Both the position numbers and the translations under genes were made by a program. A model generated the notes under the pieces. It made no database searches. It was not told the DNA's origin and saw only the letters and a program-made list of their open reading frames with translations. Positions 33,776-44,697 of a stretch of 64,000 nucleotides of DNA are shown piece after piece (the stretch's first letter is position 1; every line of letters begins with the position of its first letter). This stretch comes from Halictus rubicundus (Eukaryota; Arthropoda; Insecta; Hymenoptera; Halictidae), in the NCBI RefSeq assembly GCF_050948215.1, contig NC_135163.1:4650001-4714000 (forward strand), written 5' to 3'.

Positions 33776-34137
33776 TACAGGGTGTTCACTGGGATTGCTC
33801 TTGTCTTCCATATTTGTTTTTTTTTTGCGACACCCCACTAAGATTGTTCCAATTAACAAAAAGAAATCTGTGCAACGTTTGAGCTCGATCGGATAACGAG
33901 AAAACGTGCCCCTCGGGCCCTTAAACAGTAAAATAATTAATTAAACGTTTACAAAATCTTCCTCGAATATCAACATTTTTCTCGAATATCTTCTCAATTA
34001 TTGACTGTATCTGGACAGGCTGCGTCTTTTATGTTGTATTACTTATTGTCGTGAAACAAACAGTTCCCAAGCAATTCAGAAAAATGTCAGAACGAAATAA
34101 ACAAATTTTTGTGTTTGCATGGAACACCCACCCTTGA
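33776..34137. mobile_element. Possible TACAGGGTGTTC-type inverted-repeat element
   Basis: Starts TACAGGGTGTTCACTGG. GCATGGAACACCCACCCTTG at 34117-34136 is an approximate reverse complement of that end. About 360 bp, non-coding. Related single ends (TACAGGGTG, or TACTGGGTGTTCC) occur at 8819 (minus), 52977 and 62242. Confidence 0.45.
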
Positions 34138-34449
34138 AATTAATTTCGTCTAACAGCGAATTCTTATATCATATGACATGACGTATCGTAGCGAATTGCA
34201 ACTAATTATCGGTCTAGCATGAAATCATGTTTTTATAATTCTAAATTAGTAATTCCTCGATACGTGTATGTTGCGTTTGGCTCGGAATTCAATTAGTTCA
34301 GGCTAATTATCGCAACTAACAGGTTCATGTTAAATAGCGAATTGTATAATTAAGCGCTCTTTAATACCGTACAAATAATATTCATCACACATATACGCAT
34401 TCACACTGTCCAACAAAAGGTTTCGCTCATCTTTTACGTATATAACCGA

Positions 34450-34641
34450 TTAACCCTTAGCACTCGAATGGCGACTGTAAGGCACCACTAAAAATAGCCG
34501 TGTCATTATTCAAAATATTTTTTACATTATTAAATTTGTATTTAATAAATTACTAAACATTTCAGTATTGCACGAGAAATACTCTAGGACGGAAGAAATG
34601 TTTCATGTTGCAGTTACATAGCTTCGAGTGCAAAGGGTTAA
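34450..34641. mobile_element. piggyBac-like small element with TTAA duplication
   Basis: TTAA (34450-34453) is followed by CCCTTAGCACTCGAA. The far end is TTCGAGTGCAAAGGG followed by TTAA (34638-34641). The inverted ends match at 14 of 15 positions and the body is 184 bp without a frame. A TTAA duplication with CCC-starting ends is the hallmark of piggyBac-type elements, so this is a non-autonomous member. Confidence 0.8.
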
Positions 34642-36049
34642 ACCTCCCCCAAGAATAATAAAAATGTTAAAATAAACACAGTACCAGGGGCATTCATAAG
34701 TCTCGAAGGAAGTTCGGTATGCGTGCACAACGCTTCGATCATGTTCCGAGGTTGTCGTCGTCGGTTCGTTCAACAAATCATCGGGTTCGCAAGTTCGCGG
34801 GAAGGGTCGCAGGGCCTTTCTCCTTTGTTCTAGCATTCTACTTGTTCCGCCACGAGCACACGGCCCGTCATTTATACGATTCAATCTCGTCGGTTAACAC
34901 CAAAGTGCTCTAACGCTCGGTTAGGTTGTGCGCTCGCTCGCTCGCTTTCTCGCTCGCTCGCTTGCGCGCGCGCGCACGGGCGCGGCTCTAAATCACGCGG
35001 GACGCGAGTGCCATTTCGGATTCCCGGCGTGGTCCTTTGTCGGCGTATAATTCACACTCGGTCACGTATTACACCGGCCGTTACAGCGCGCATTACACTA
35101 ATGTCAAACAACGGCCGGGACAACGGCGGGGCCTCGTTAATTTCGAGGATGCGTCGTTCGAACGTGCGATGAAAAATTGATCTTGCCCCTTGAGATCGGC
35201 CTGCGCGCCGCGCCGCGTCGCGACGCGCACCGCTGCACCGGAGAATTCAGAGCGCAGCTACTGCAAGGACATCGAGCGGACACACCGTGTACGCAGAGCT
35301 ATGTCTATCGGAGTTGTTATGGTCCCGGCTTTCATGGCTGCCCGAGTGATTTATCCCCGCCCATTTAGGAACTGTATGGAGGCTCGGACAACGATCAGTT
35401 CTTGGCGCCCAGCAACCGTCCTTCGGTAATTGAGGAGTTGAAATGCTAAACGCTCTAAATGCCTCGCGTGAAATTGTTTAACGCGTGACACGCCACCCGT
35501 CTTATTATGTGCTTATGGAAATCCGATGGGAAGGCTGTTATTGTACCTGCATCTACATACGTTCTCCTGTCCAAGTGTACCATCCAAATTACTTTCAAAC
35601 TATTTCAACAAACGGTTCAAACTTATTTCAAGGATAGCATACAATATTTTTTGCATTTTCGTCGAGACATAAAAATCACCTCAGTTTCTTCATATAGTAA
35701 AGAGTTATAGAGAGAATTTAATCCTGAATAAAAAGTATAAACTTATACGGGATGTAAAACTAATAGTTATTTCTTTGATTTTTAATCCCTAAAATGATCT
35801 CCATTGCAATTGCACATTGTTCTCGTTCATTGCACGGAGTTTTACTAAAAAATTTCTTGTTGACTCATTCAAGATTTGTATCTCAGTGACTGCTAACACC
35901 TGTCAGTGTATACCTATCAATAATAATCAATAATACAATTTTCTAATTGCCTAGCAGTCACAAAATCAACGATCTAAACTGTGACGGGTCAGAGACCCAA
36001 CGCTAAGTACTCAGAATAATTTAGAAAACTGGGAAAACTGAAGTTAGAA
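34642..36049. other. Unassigned DNA
   Basis: CpG-rich around 34920-35250, including a CGCT/CG run at 34932-34975. The rest is AT-rich and featureless. No exon supported. Confidence 0.5.
34932..34975. repeat. GCTC / CG simple repeat
   Basis: CGCTCGCTCGCTCGC-type tetramers followed by a CGCGCGCGCGC run. Confidence 0.9.
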
Positions 36050-36235
36050 GTTATTCTCGATATATGTCAACAACACGGGTCTTGCCAGTGACATATATCG
36101 TGCAGGAGATACTGTTCTCTCTACTTCTTCTAACTCTCGAGCCTCGAGGCCTCTTGCGGGGTATACCCCGCGGTAGTGGGGATAGTTCCGCGACTTTTAT
36201 CAGCCAGGAATTTGCGACATATAACGAAAAGTAAT
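36050..36235 (+). mobile_element. Family A element, full interior, decayed ends
   Basis: Left region TTATTCTCGATATATGTCAA, right region GACATATAACGAAAAGTAA. Neither terminal CAGTG survives. The middle has the longest central palindrome in the family, GCGGGGTATACCCCGC (36156-36171), followed by GGTAGTGGGGATAGTTC. Confidence 0.85.
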
Positions 36236-38293
36236 GATTTTCCCCGTGATCGCTCAGCTTTCGAGTTACACGAGGATCATAGAGACATCAGATGATAATC
36301 GGGGTAGACAGGGACGATTCCTCGAGGAAGTTCTACGACCTCGAAAGAAAATTTTCTGCACGACAAAAGATTAATATCTAGAGGCGGGACGATTGCACCG
36401 GCGGCATCGTGGTCCTGCTGCTTGGCCTCGATCGGACGTTATTCCATTTCCCCGGCTCGTTTTTTTCTTCTCTCCCACCGAATTCTATTATATTATCGGA
36501 GCGGAGGACGAGTTCCTGGAACTCCTCAACGGATCCTCGAGTCGCTCGAACTTCCCTGTTCCGCGAACAATAAAAGTCGAAGTGGTTGTTCAATCTTCCG
36601 GTACAAGCTGTCGTTCGATGAGCTAAGGACGCGTTACAGGAGACATATTGATTCCGGGGGACACGTATGCGCGTCTCCGGTCTGGATCACGTTTCACACC
36701 TAAAAGACACCTGTCGTACATACTTACTGTCTACCGAGGATTGCGTCCCGGCAATCGTGGCTCCGGAGATCGCGAATTGTTGCCTTTGCCCGCTCGTTGA
36801 TGCTCCCGGTGAAACGGGATCGATACGCTTCCGCCTCGGCTTTCGAGTCACGGTTTTCTCGAACGACGATTCTCGAATCTCTACGGACTATTATTATTAT
36901 TTTATTATAATTTTTATTGTTTTTATTGAGCTTAATACGAACAGCTGTTGATTTGAATTGCCTATTAGAATTATTTATTTCTTTATTACTGCTTCAAACC
37001 GAGAGGATGATTTAATAAGTACAGCATTGGTACGTGTCGCTTATATTACGTAGGTGTTGTATCGATTCTAAATTTTTTACGGAATAGTTTTTGAGAAAAT
37101 TATAAATTATCTTCAGACCTTCTATGTCAGGTTCATATAAAGAGGAACTAATACAAAGAGAAAAACGATTTAAGAAACGTGTAACGATAATTCTACGAAG
37201 ACTAACACACCATTCGAAAGGACATCAAGAGAAATCATGTACTGCAAAATTTTAACCCTACATCTCGACCGGGAGGGCAGTTATGGGGTAAAATGGAAAA
37301 GACTATTTTTTGGCCTGTTTTCTCTGTTTAGTCGTATGCGAAAATTCTGAAAAAAGTCTGACAGATGTCAAACACCCAAGTACATACACTGCAATTAATT
37401 CAGATTTTTCAGTAGAATATCCTGGTTGTAAAAAAACAAAAACTTCAAAAAGAATCGGAAAAATATAAAATATATTTTGCATTTAAGTTTGAGAGCGACA
37501 TCATTCGTAATTTGACAGCAGCAGTGTACAACTGCAAGTACTGTTCATTTAGTTGCTGTTTCCAACTAGTATCAAAAATAATGATAATAAAAATCCCGAT
37601 GTCGTTGCGACCATTATCACTGTAAAACAAACTAAACAATATAAGAAAGAAATCGATTGTTTGAGGCTACTATATTGATGCCACGTTACCCGAGTCGATC
37701 AGTTATGATAATCGCCAAAACCGTGAGCCGCGTAGGGTTCAATTAAGCGAATTACGATGCGAAAAGCGCGAGTCGAGTTCAGCCGGGGCCGAAGTTATCG
37801 AAGTTAAATTTAATGTCTTTGTTTCGAGTTAAATCAGCGGCGAGGATAACAGACGCTTATTGTCCGGGGGATTACCTTGGGCGGGCAACAAGAATTGCGG
37901 GTCGACGGACGCGTTTCTGGCGCGCATCTGCCGTGAAACGTCACCGTCCCTTTGTACTAAACGCGGACAGTTAGGATCTCGAAAGCGTCCCTTTGCTCGC
38001 GGCCTCGTGAAACTGGATAAGAGGTAAAATTCGGAATTCTGCAATAAACACCGTCGCCTGCGTCAGAAACGAACTGGGGATAATAGAAAAACGGTTCGCT
38101 GTGACGGTTCCGCCGCAACCCTTTCATCATGCTCGGCTGGGGACAAAACCAACGCTCGGATTGTAATAAACTGACAGGTTGCCGGGGTGCGCGAGACTGC
38201 TCCGCCGAAGTAACTTTCGTTAAACTTAACAACGGTGATATTAGTCTTTTCGCTCGCGAAATAATCTGATTTGTAGTTCGCGAAGTTGTCGTG
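36236..38293. other. Unassigned DNA
   Basis: 36890-36915 is a short TTAT-rich run. 37240-37510 is a dispersed repeat. 37680-38280 is unique-looking with a 157-codon minus-strand open frame I do not recognise. Confidence 0.5.
37240..37510 (+). repeat. Dispersed repeat, inverted relative to the 10.2-10.4 kb copy
   Basis: TCTGACAGATGT, CTGCAATTAATTCAG, ATCCTGGTTGTA and TCGGAAAAATATA match the reverse complement of 10170-10400 in the same order. Confidence 0.75.
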
Positions 38294-39000
38294 TACAGTG
38301 GATCCAAAAAGTACACATTTAAAATAACAGATTCTAAAAAATTGTCTATTCTTAAACTGTGATAATTTTGTAAAAACTGATCGTACGAAAATAAATTTAG
38401 ACCGATTTTAAAAGCCTCTGGTTTCATCATACATCATTCATTTTATTTAAAGTTTGTTTCTCATGACGCAACGGGCAAGAAATTGAAAACATGTTTTTTC
38501 TCGAAAATGCTGTACATTCAAACGCCTGTAAAAAGTTTGGAAAATTTTTTTCGTGACTGAAACCACCATGAATTTGAAGATTGAAGCCCTCTCTTTGCAA
38601 CGACACCTTAAAAATTGATGTACGATTTTTTTAGTCGTTTCATCGAACTTGCAATGGGAGATGTGAAATCATCTTTACAGTAGTGTTAAATCGAACTTGT
38701 TCCTCATTTTTGTTTCATAAAACAGAGGGAAAAAATCGTACGTAAATTGTTAAGGAGTCGTTGTAAAGATTATGCTTCAATCTTCGAATCTATGGCAGTT
38801 TCATTTGCGAGACTTAAAAGTTTTTGGAGACGTTCGAACCTGCAGCATTTCTTAGGGAAAATTGGTGTCCAGGACTTCAAGCTTTAAGATGTGTCCAGGC
38901 TTATGGCTGTACTACTTGTTTTTACGAAATTATCAGAATTTAAATGTCGCCGATTTTTCGAGAATCAGGAATGTAGTGAATATTTTTTGGATCCACTGTA
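38294..39000. mobile_element. TA-flanked foldback element with CAGTGGATCCAAAAA ends
   Basis: TA (38294-38295), then CAGTGGATCCAAAAA; at the other end TTTTTGGATCCACTG, then TA (38999-39000). The body is 703 bp. The arms stay complementary well inside: TTTGCAACGACACCTTAA near 38595 pairs with TTAAGGAGTCGTTGTAAA near 38751, TGAAGATTGAAGC pairs with GCTTCAATCTTC, and GATAATTTTGTAAAAA pairs with TTTTTACGAAATTATC. The termini and TA duplication point to the Tc1/mariner (IS630) superfamily. No frame is present, so it is non-autonomous. A decayed relative lies at 62710-63174. Confidence 0.88.
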
Positions 39001-42000
39001 TTTCCAGCCTGCTCTCCCTTAGAAGTTTCTAATCTAATTATATTTACTGTAATATAAAATTTCTAAATATTAATACTATAAATCTTTAATGCCTGAAAAG
39101 GAGTGTCTTATACATTTTAAATCACTGAACATTCACTTCCCCTACGGAGAGTTCACGAGTGAAAATAACTTTGATTTAATATTTAACCACTTCGATTTGT
39201 TACTGTGTTAAGAATATTTTATAGATCAGCTTTCTGATACCTAATTTTGGAGTTGTGCAATTAAGTTTTCATACAATACCTGTCGCATATTTCTGGAGGA
39301 GTCGTTTACATGCAATATTTTATTGCGATCCACGAGAACGTTAGAAATAGCAGTAAAACATCAGTCACTCTTTAATACACAAAAAACGAAAAAATTATTG
39401 AAGAGTGTTCTCAGTTTGACAGTTTGTAAAAATCGTTTACTTGCATTTCCGTGTAGTTTAATAACGGAAAATCATGTTCCTAAACCACTACGGTTAAATT
39501 CGAATGTTTGATACGGCTGGAAGTTATAGCAAACATAAATCCGGAGTGCTTAGCACTCATGGTAAAGGGTGGCCCCATTGCATCAAAACACCACATGCTA
39601 CTCTTCCGCGATGACCTCTCGAGGTGCGTTATAATAGTACATATTGCTCTTCATGGCTCTCGAATAGCGGTTATATCGTAATTACTTGCAAAACAGTGCT
39701 TGCAACAGTGGTCGTAAAGTTGCTTTTTCCGATCCGGTAAACGTAACATCTCCAAAACCATAAACCAAACAATTTGGAACTCGACAGATACAGGTTCTCC
39801 CTTTAAACGGACAAACAGCAAGGGCCTAATCTACGCCTAAAAAGAGTACGTATACGTAAAGTATAGTAACTTCGGTGGGGGTGAAATTCGAAATGAAACT
39901 CGAAAACTGGCAGACATAGAAAAAAAAGATAAAATGAAAGTAACTCGGATTTAAAAAAAATTCTAATTAGGTTTTCGAACTCTCGCGTTGAGGGGTGATT
40001 TCATCCCCTAAGCTTATTTATCCTCCGATAAAAAAACATTACTATTTTTTATTCTAGGCTAAATTATAACCTTGCGAAGTTTCATCGAAATCGGAGATTG
40101 ACCTTGGCAACGACCTTGACGACATATTAAAGAATCGTATTAAAAATCGGAGATGGTTTTCTTTTCGCGAACAATTCGCCTGTCATTTCAACGAATCTCG
40201 GTGACCGTTGGATTCCGTCGGGTATTGTCACGAATCGAAAGTGAAGGGACGGCAGGACGGCAATGCGTTAGGGCGCAGGGACGCGCAGGGCGTTTCCAGT
40301 CAAGCTGTAAGTGCTAATCAATCGCCGCGGCAGTCGCTCGACACTGGTTTAATTAATTGACTAATTGTTATGCTAATTACTGCTACTAAGTTTGAGCGTG
40401 TCCGTCCAATGGGAACCATGGCCATCGGGAATCACCTCGGTAATCGACTAGCCGGGGAAATTTCCATGCTCTGCTCAGAATGTCAGGAGCGCATGAATAT
40501 TCCGCCAATTTACAGCAAACATCCAACTTTAATCACGGTCTCATTAACTACCGGACCCGGGTCTCCTGACCCACGGGTACGTAGTGACTGAAGTTCGCCG
40601 AACACCGTAGGAACTCGTTGATTTTGCAAATTAATGGTCACCTACGTTCTTCGTTCGTTCTACCTCATCTACTCTTCGGTAAATAGGACCGCCGAGATCG
40701 TTTCAAGTTGCGGACGTTTTCCATCGTTTTGACAGGACGAAGGAAAGTCAAATGTCGTCGTTTCGCGTCCCATTCGGCCAGTTTCGAAAATCATCGGGGG
40801 CGACTTGTTAAGTCCGCCGGCAAGGACCTTCGCGGGAAAAACGTCTCAAAGGGTTTAAGAAGGTCAAAAGTTCCCCCAAACCAAATTGAATTTGCAATAG
40901 GCCATTCTCGATAGCTTGTCCAAAGAGAACACCGATTTTCAACCCTATATGTCGACATGGGGTGACAAGCAAAATCAGGTTTTTTCCGAAATTTCTCTCA
41001 ACCTTCTCAATTAAAAATTCTGAAAAAAATCAGGGATACTTTTGCTACTAGACTGCACATCCATGAATTTTCTCCGAATTTTTAGCTTCGAAATCGAATT
41101 TTAAGAAATAAAGAAAGTGTTGAAATGCCGATTTCTCGTAGAAGTTATGATAAAAGCTGGCCGAGTCCGGTCCTTGCCGATGAGAAAAGACTATCCGACG
41201 ACTGTATTAATTTCAATGGCAGACGTCCGGAGCGGGTCAGCGAGGGCAGGTTGACGGCAAACACGCAGCGCGTTGTCTACGCGGCTCGAGTGCCGGCTCA
41301 GCGAACTGAGGATGCTGCCGAGCTCTCAGCGATAAATAAAGAAACGACAGGCTCTCGTAGCAGACGTAAACACCGTGCAAAAGGAACGAGAAGAGCTGTA
41401 GCAGCGCCATCGCAATGCTACACGGTGTACAATTTACAATTCCACGGTGGCTATTAAAGCCGTCTGCACGCTATGTCGCCTCTACGCGGAATCACAACGT
41501 AACCGTTCCTTTCTTGCGGCACGCACCCGGATAGCATCTTGATTCTTTGCTAACACGCCAGACTTTTTAGCCGAAACGCTAGCAAATCCTTCAACTGTCG
41601 TTACCAGAGACACAGTTAATCAGGGACAAAGTATTCGGTAATTTCGACAGGGTTCTTGTTTGTTTCGCAACTTTGGTTCACTTCCTTCCCCGTGTAGATT
41701 TGGATCAAATAGTTACCATTATTAACTGTCCAAGAAAATTCTTACGTACCAGAAGAAGATGCTTCTGCCTTTTCAGAATAGTTAGTTCATCTTCCTCAAA
41801 ACCCAGCATTCGAGACAACCTTGTCTGTATAAAGGATTTCATTGAAGTCTTGTTGACGAAAGACGTAACTCCTTCAAAGTAGCGTGACGGTCTCGCTCGA
41901 GGTCACTTGGCGGTCATGGTGTTACAGGTCGTTGAACTCGTCTTGATGCGTGCTGTAACGTGAAAAGAAATGTTGAAGATGTTCGAAACTCGACAAAAAT

Positions 42001-43069
42001 TATCGTGAGAGAAACACAACACATAAATCACGATATCGACAATGTTTTGATTCGCAGAAATATTTTCACTATTTTGTGTAACACCTATTAATTTTTCGTC
42101 GTAAAACCCGTGGTCCGGTAATAAATGAATAATGACGAAAAAATTTCCGTGGCAACATATAATAAATTAACGTTTTCAGAAGTTACTTGGAAGACTTACA
42201 CTTCGGAGGAGCAAGTTGTAAGCTCGTAAGTTCTACTTTCAGGGAAGCTGGGGGTGAACAAAAAATCGTTCATTCTTCGGTCTAGAGTTTAATGAAGATT
42301 ATTACTTCGTGCAAGTAGAGGGGGTGTGGTCGAGGCTTTCTCCTCTGAAGAATATTTTAAACATTACTCTCTCGAAGCTGTGGTGCTTTGAGGAGATAAC
42401 ACTTGGGCTCTAGATTTTATTTGCAATCGAACAAAAAGTTGCTACAAACAGTTCCTCGGAAGAAGGTTCTGGAACGTGTTCGCTTGGAGGGTTGTTCGTT
42501 TGAAAAAATAACTTTTCAACGTCCGTACAAGAATTTGCAAGTTTTCGTTTCGGAAAAAGGAAGGGGCGACCGTTGGGGATCGTTCATTTTTTCGATAGGA
42601 ATCTCGGCGAAGTTCATTAGCTGATAAAATCAGTTAAAAGTTAGAACTCTTTCCTCCGATTATTTCGGGAAGACGGCAATCGTCTAGAGAAACGGAGAGC
42701 CGGTGAAAATCTTAAAACCGCCGGAAGGGGCGTCAGTAACACAGGAAATAGCAGTTTTACCCCCGACAGAGGAGGATCGAGTTCCAATCTAGAACCTGGT
42801 CGGTAGGTTGCACACTTTCTCCGCGGATATAGCAATATCGCCGGAATTTCCTATATATCCGTATAAAGGATATTCGGAATTTTAGAAAATAGTGATAGAG
42901 GAAACTCGATCGCCCGTGGAGCATCTCCCGTAACGGAAAGGCGGAACTGTGTTATCGGAACTAGAGAAAAATTGGAAAGAATTTCCACGATGGCCGTAAT
43001 TCTGCCGCTCGAACATTGTCACCGGCAATTTAGACCGTCAACCTCTACCATACACACCCCAACACAAAC
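39001..43069. other. Unassigned non-coding DNA, about 4 kb
   Basis: The longest stretch without a clear mobile element. Contains ACCGGACCCGGGTCTCC near 40550, a short piece of the dispersed repeat (about 41010-41035) and a 110-codon open frame at 41125-41457 (arginine-, serine- and alanine-rich, no known domain). A short exon could be hidden here, but I cannot point to one. Confidence 0.45.
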
Positions 43070-43145
43070 ATTTATCCACTCGATACATGGCCAAAACAAG
43101 GGTCTGGCCAGGGACATGTATCGGCTAGAAGATATTCTTTCATAC
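43070..43145 (+). mobile_element. Family A fragment, left half
   Basis: TTTATCCACTCGATACATGG, GGTCTGGCCAGGGACATGTA and TCGGCTAGAAGATATTC. The terminus is decayed and the right half absent. Confidence 0.75.
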
Positions 43146-43446
43146 ACTGCACTGGAAGAGGATGCGAAAAGTGATCTGTTTTACAAAAAAAATTGATAAT
43201 TTCCAAGTTTATTATATTTTCCAATCATTCCTTACACTCCAGAAATCAATGTTAGTCAGTAAGTCATGTGTTAGTCATGTTTGTAATTTGTAAAATAAAA
43301 TTGACAATTGCGCGTTTATTAACCTGTTTAAAGTCGCGAAAAAAGAGGACAACGATGCAAATTTTTTCCGCTACTCAAACTACCAGGGAATTAAATATTG
43401 AAGTTTCTTAAATATTGAAGATTGGACAACGATCCAGCGTTTTAGA

Positions 43447-43588
43447 TACAGTGAATTCTCGATATATGTCAACAAAACAGGTCTTGCTAGCGTCGTGGCT
43501 CCTCACGGGGAACACTCCGCGGTAGTGGGGATAATTCCGCGACGTTTATCACCCAGTCCTTGGCGACATATATAGAGAATTCACTGTA
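43447..43588 (+). mobile_element. Family A element, 142-bp short form
   Basis: TACAGTGAATTCTCGATATA on the left and TATAGAGAATTCACTGTA on the right, with TA borders. The left-half arm GACATATATCGG is deleted, joining GGTCTTGCTAGCG to the interior. Ends are nearly perfect, suggesting a younger copy. Confidence 0.9.
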
Positions 43589-44509
43589 TGTTGTTGCAGT
43601 ATGTACTTATGCATCATTATCAAGATAAAACTACATAGTTTACAGGTGGAATCTCACCGATTTCGTCGAAACGTGTGCAAATATGCTGATCCAGATAAAA
43701 TTCTTTCTCGATTATTTTCTATTTGAGAAAAGCAACGAATCTTCAGCAGTTGCAGTATAATCCAAGAATAAATATTCAAGTGAAAATAGGAATTTCGGTA
43801 CGGCCTAGTGCCCTACACAATTTAGAAATATATAGCAAACGGCGAAGGGTTGGTTCCTCGGCGAGAACGTAAAATGGAAGATACCTAAGTTCCGGTTCGG
43901 AAGTTTTCTGCGAGTTGCCCGTGAAAAATACGGCAGACGACGATGCTGATCTAAAGTCTTTCTTCTAACTGGCGCTCGGTCATTCCGAGAAAGTGACTGA
44001 CGAAGAACGCCGAGGTTAAGGGAAATGAAAATTCTCTGTGAGCAATTTTCTCAAACTGACGATCTCCGGAGGTGCGGGGCAGGCTTAAGGGATGCGTGGA
44101 TGCACCCTTTTCTTCCAGGAAGAACGTGATTTTCAGAACTGCCGGGGCGAGAAGTGTTTTTAAGAAAAAGCTGCGCCGAGAGAGGAAGGGAGGTTATTGC
44201 GAGTAAACTTGCGAAATTCTATAATGCGTCTTTCAAAAGGCGTCACCGTTCGAGCTCGCGCGAACTCGTCTTTTGTGCTGGTTCCTTTCACGCTGCCGCA
44301 CTGCCACCTTTCTATCGAATAAGCCATTTAATTCTGGAGCTATTATTATTATTAATAATGGGGACCCCTACGAATTCAACCCAATACGCTCCTCGATGCG
44401 ACGTTCATTTTTACGTTCTTCATTAATTTACATATACATTGAACTCCAAGTACATTAAAACTGAATTAGATCCTACAAATCCTAACGAAATTCAGCAACT
44501 ATTAGGTCG
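43589..44509. other. Unassigned DNA
   Basis: A short ATTATTATTATTAATAAT palindromic run lies near 44342. No gene recognised. Confidence 0.5.
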
Positions 44510-44511
44510 TC

Positions 44512-44697
44512 CCAGAAGTTCGTGCCGTGGATATGTTTATATCATTCACCATTGAAAAGTGTTTCAATGAAAAACCGCAGAAATTTTATAGCGATGATAT
44601 CTTTGCCAAAAAGGTCAGAAGAGGTTGTGGAATGAAAGGGTAATTACATGCTTAAATGGTACAAGAGTAAATGGCACGAACTTGTGGGATGACCTAA
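44512..44697 (+). mobile_element. mariner deletion derivative
   Basis: Left end TTAGGTCGTCCCAGAAGTTC, then GTGCC. Right end GGCACGAACTTGTGGGATGA, then CCTAA. These are mariner-type inverted ends about 25 bp long. Between them only the tail of the transposase survives, split by frameshift: FYSDDI in one frame (about 44585-44602), then LPKRSEEVVE, a stop, and KGNYM in another. This is the usual FYxDGI...LPxRWxxVVExxGxY carboxy end of mariner transposases. About 186 bp, so only the last ~30 codons are represented. It cannot encode activity. Confidence 0.85.

Noticed and set aside
41125..41457. 110-codon open frame as a host exon
   Set aside because: No domain, splice context or similarity I can name; left unassigned.
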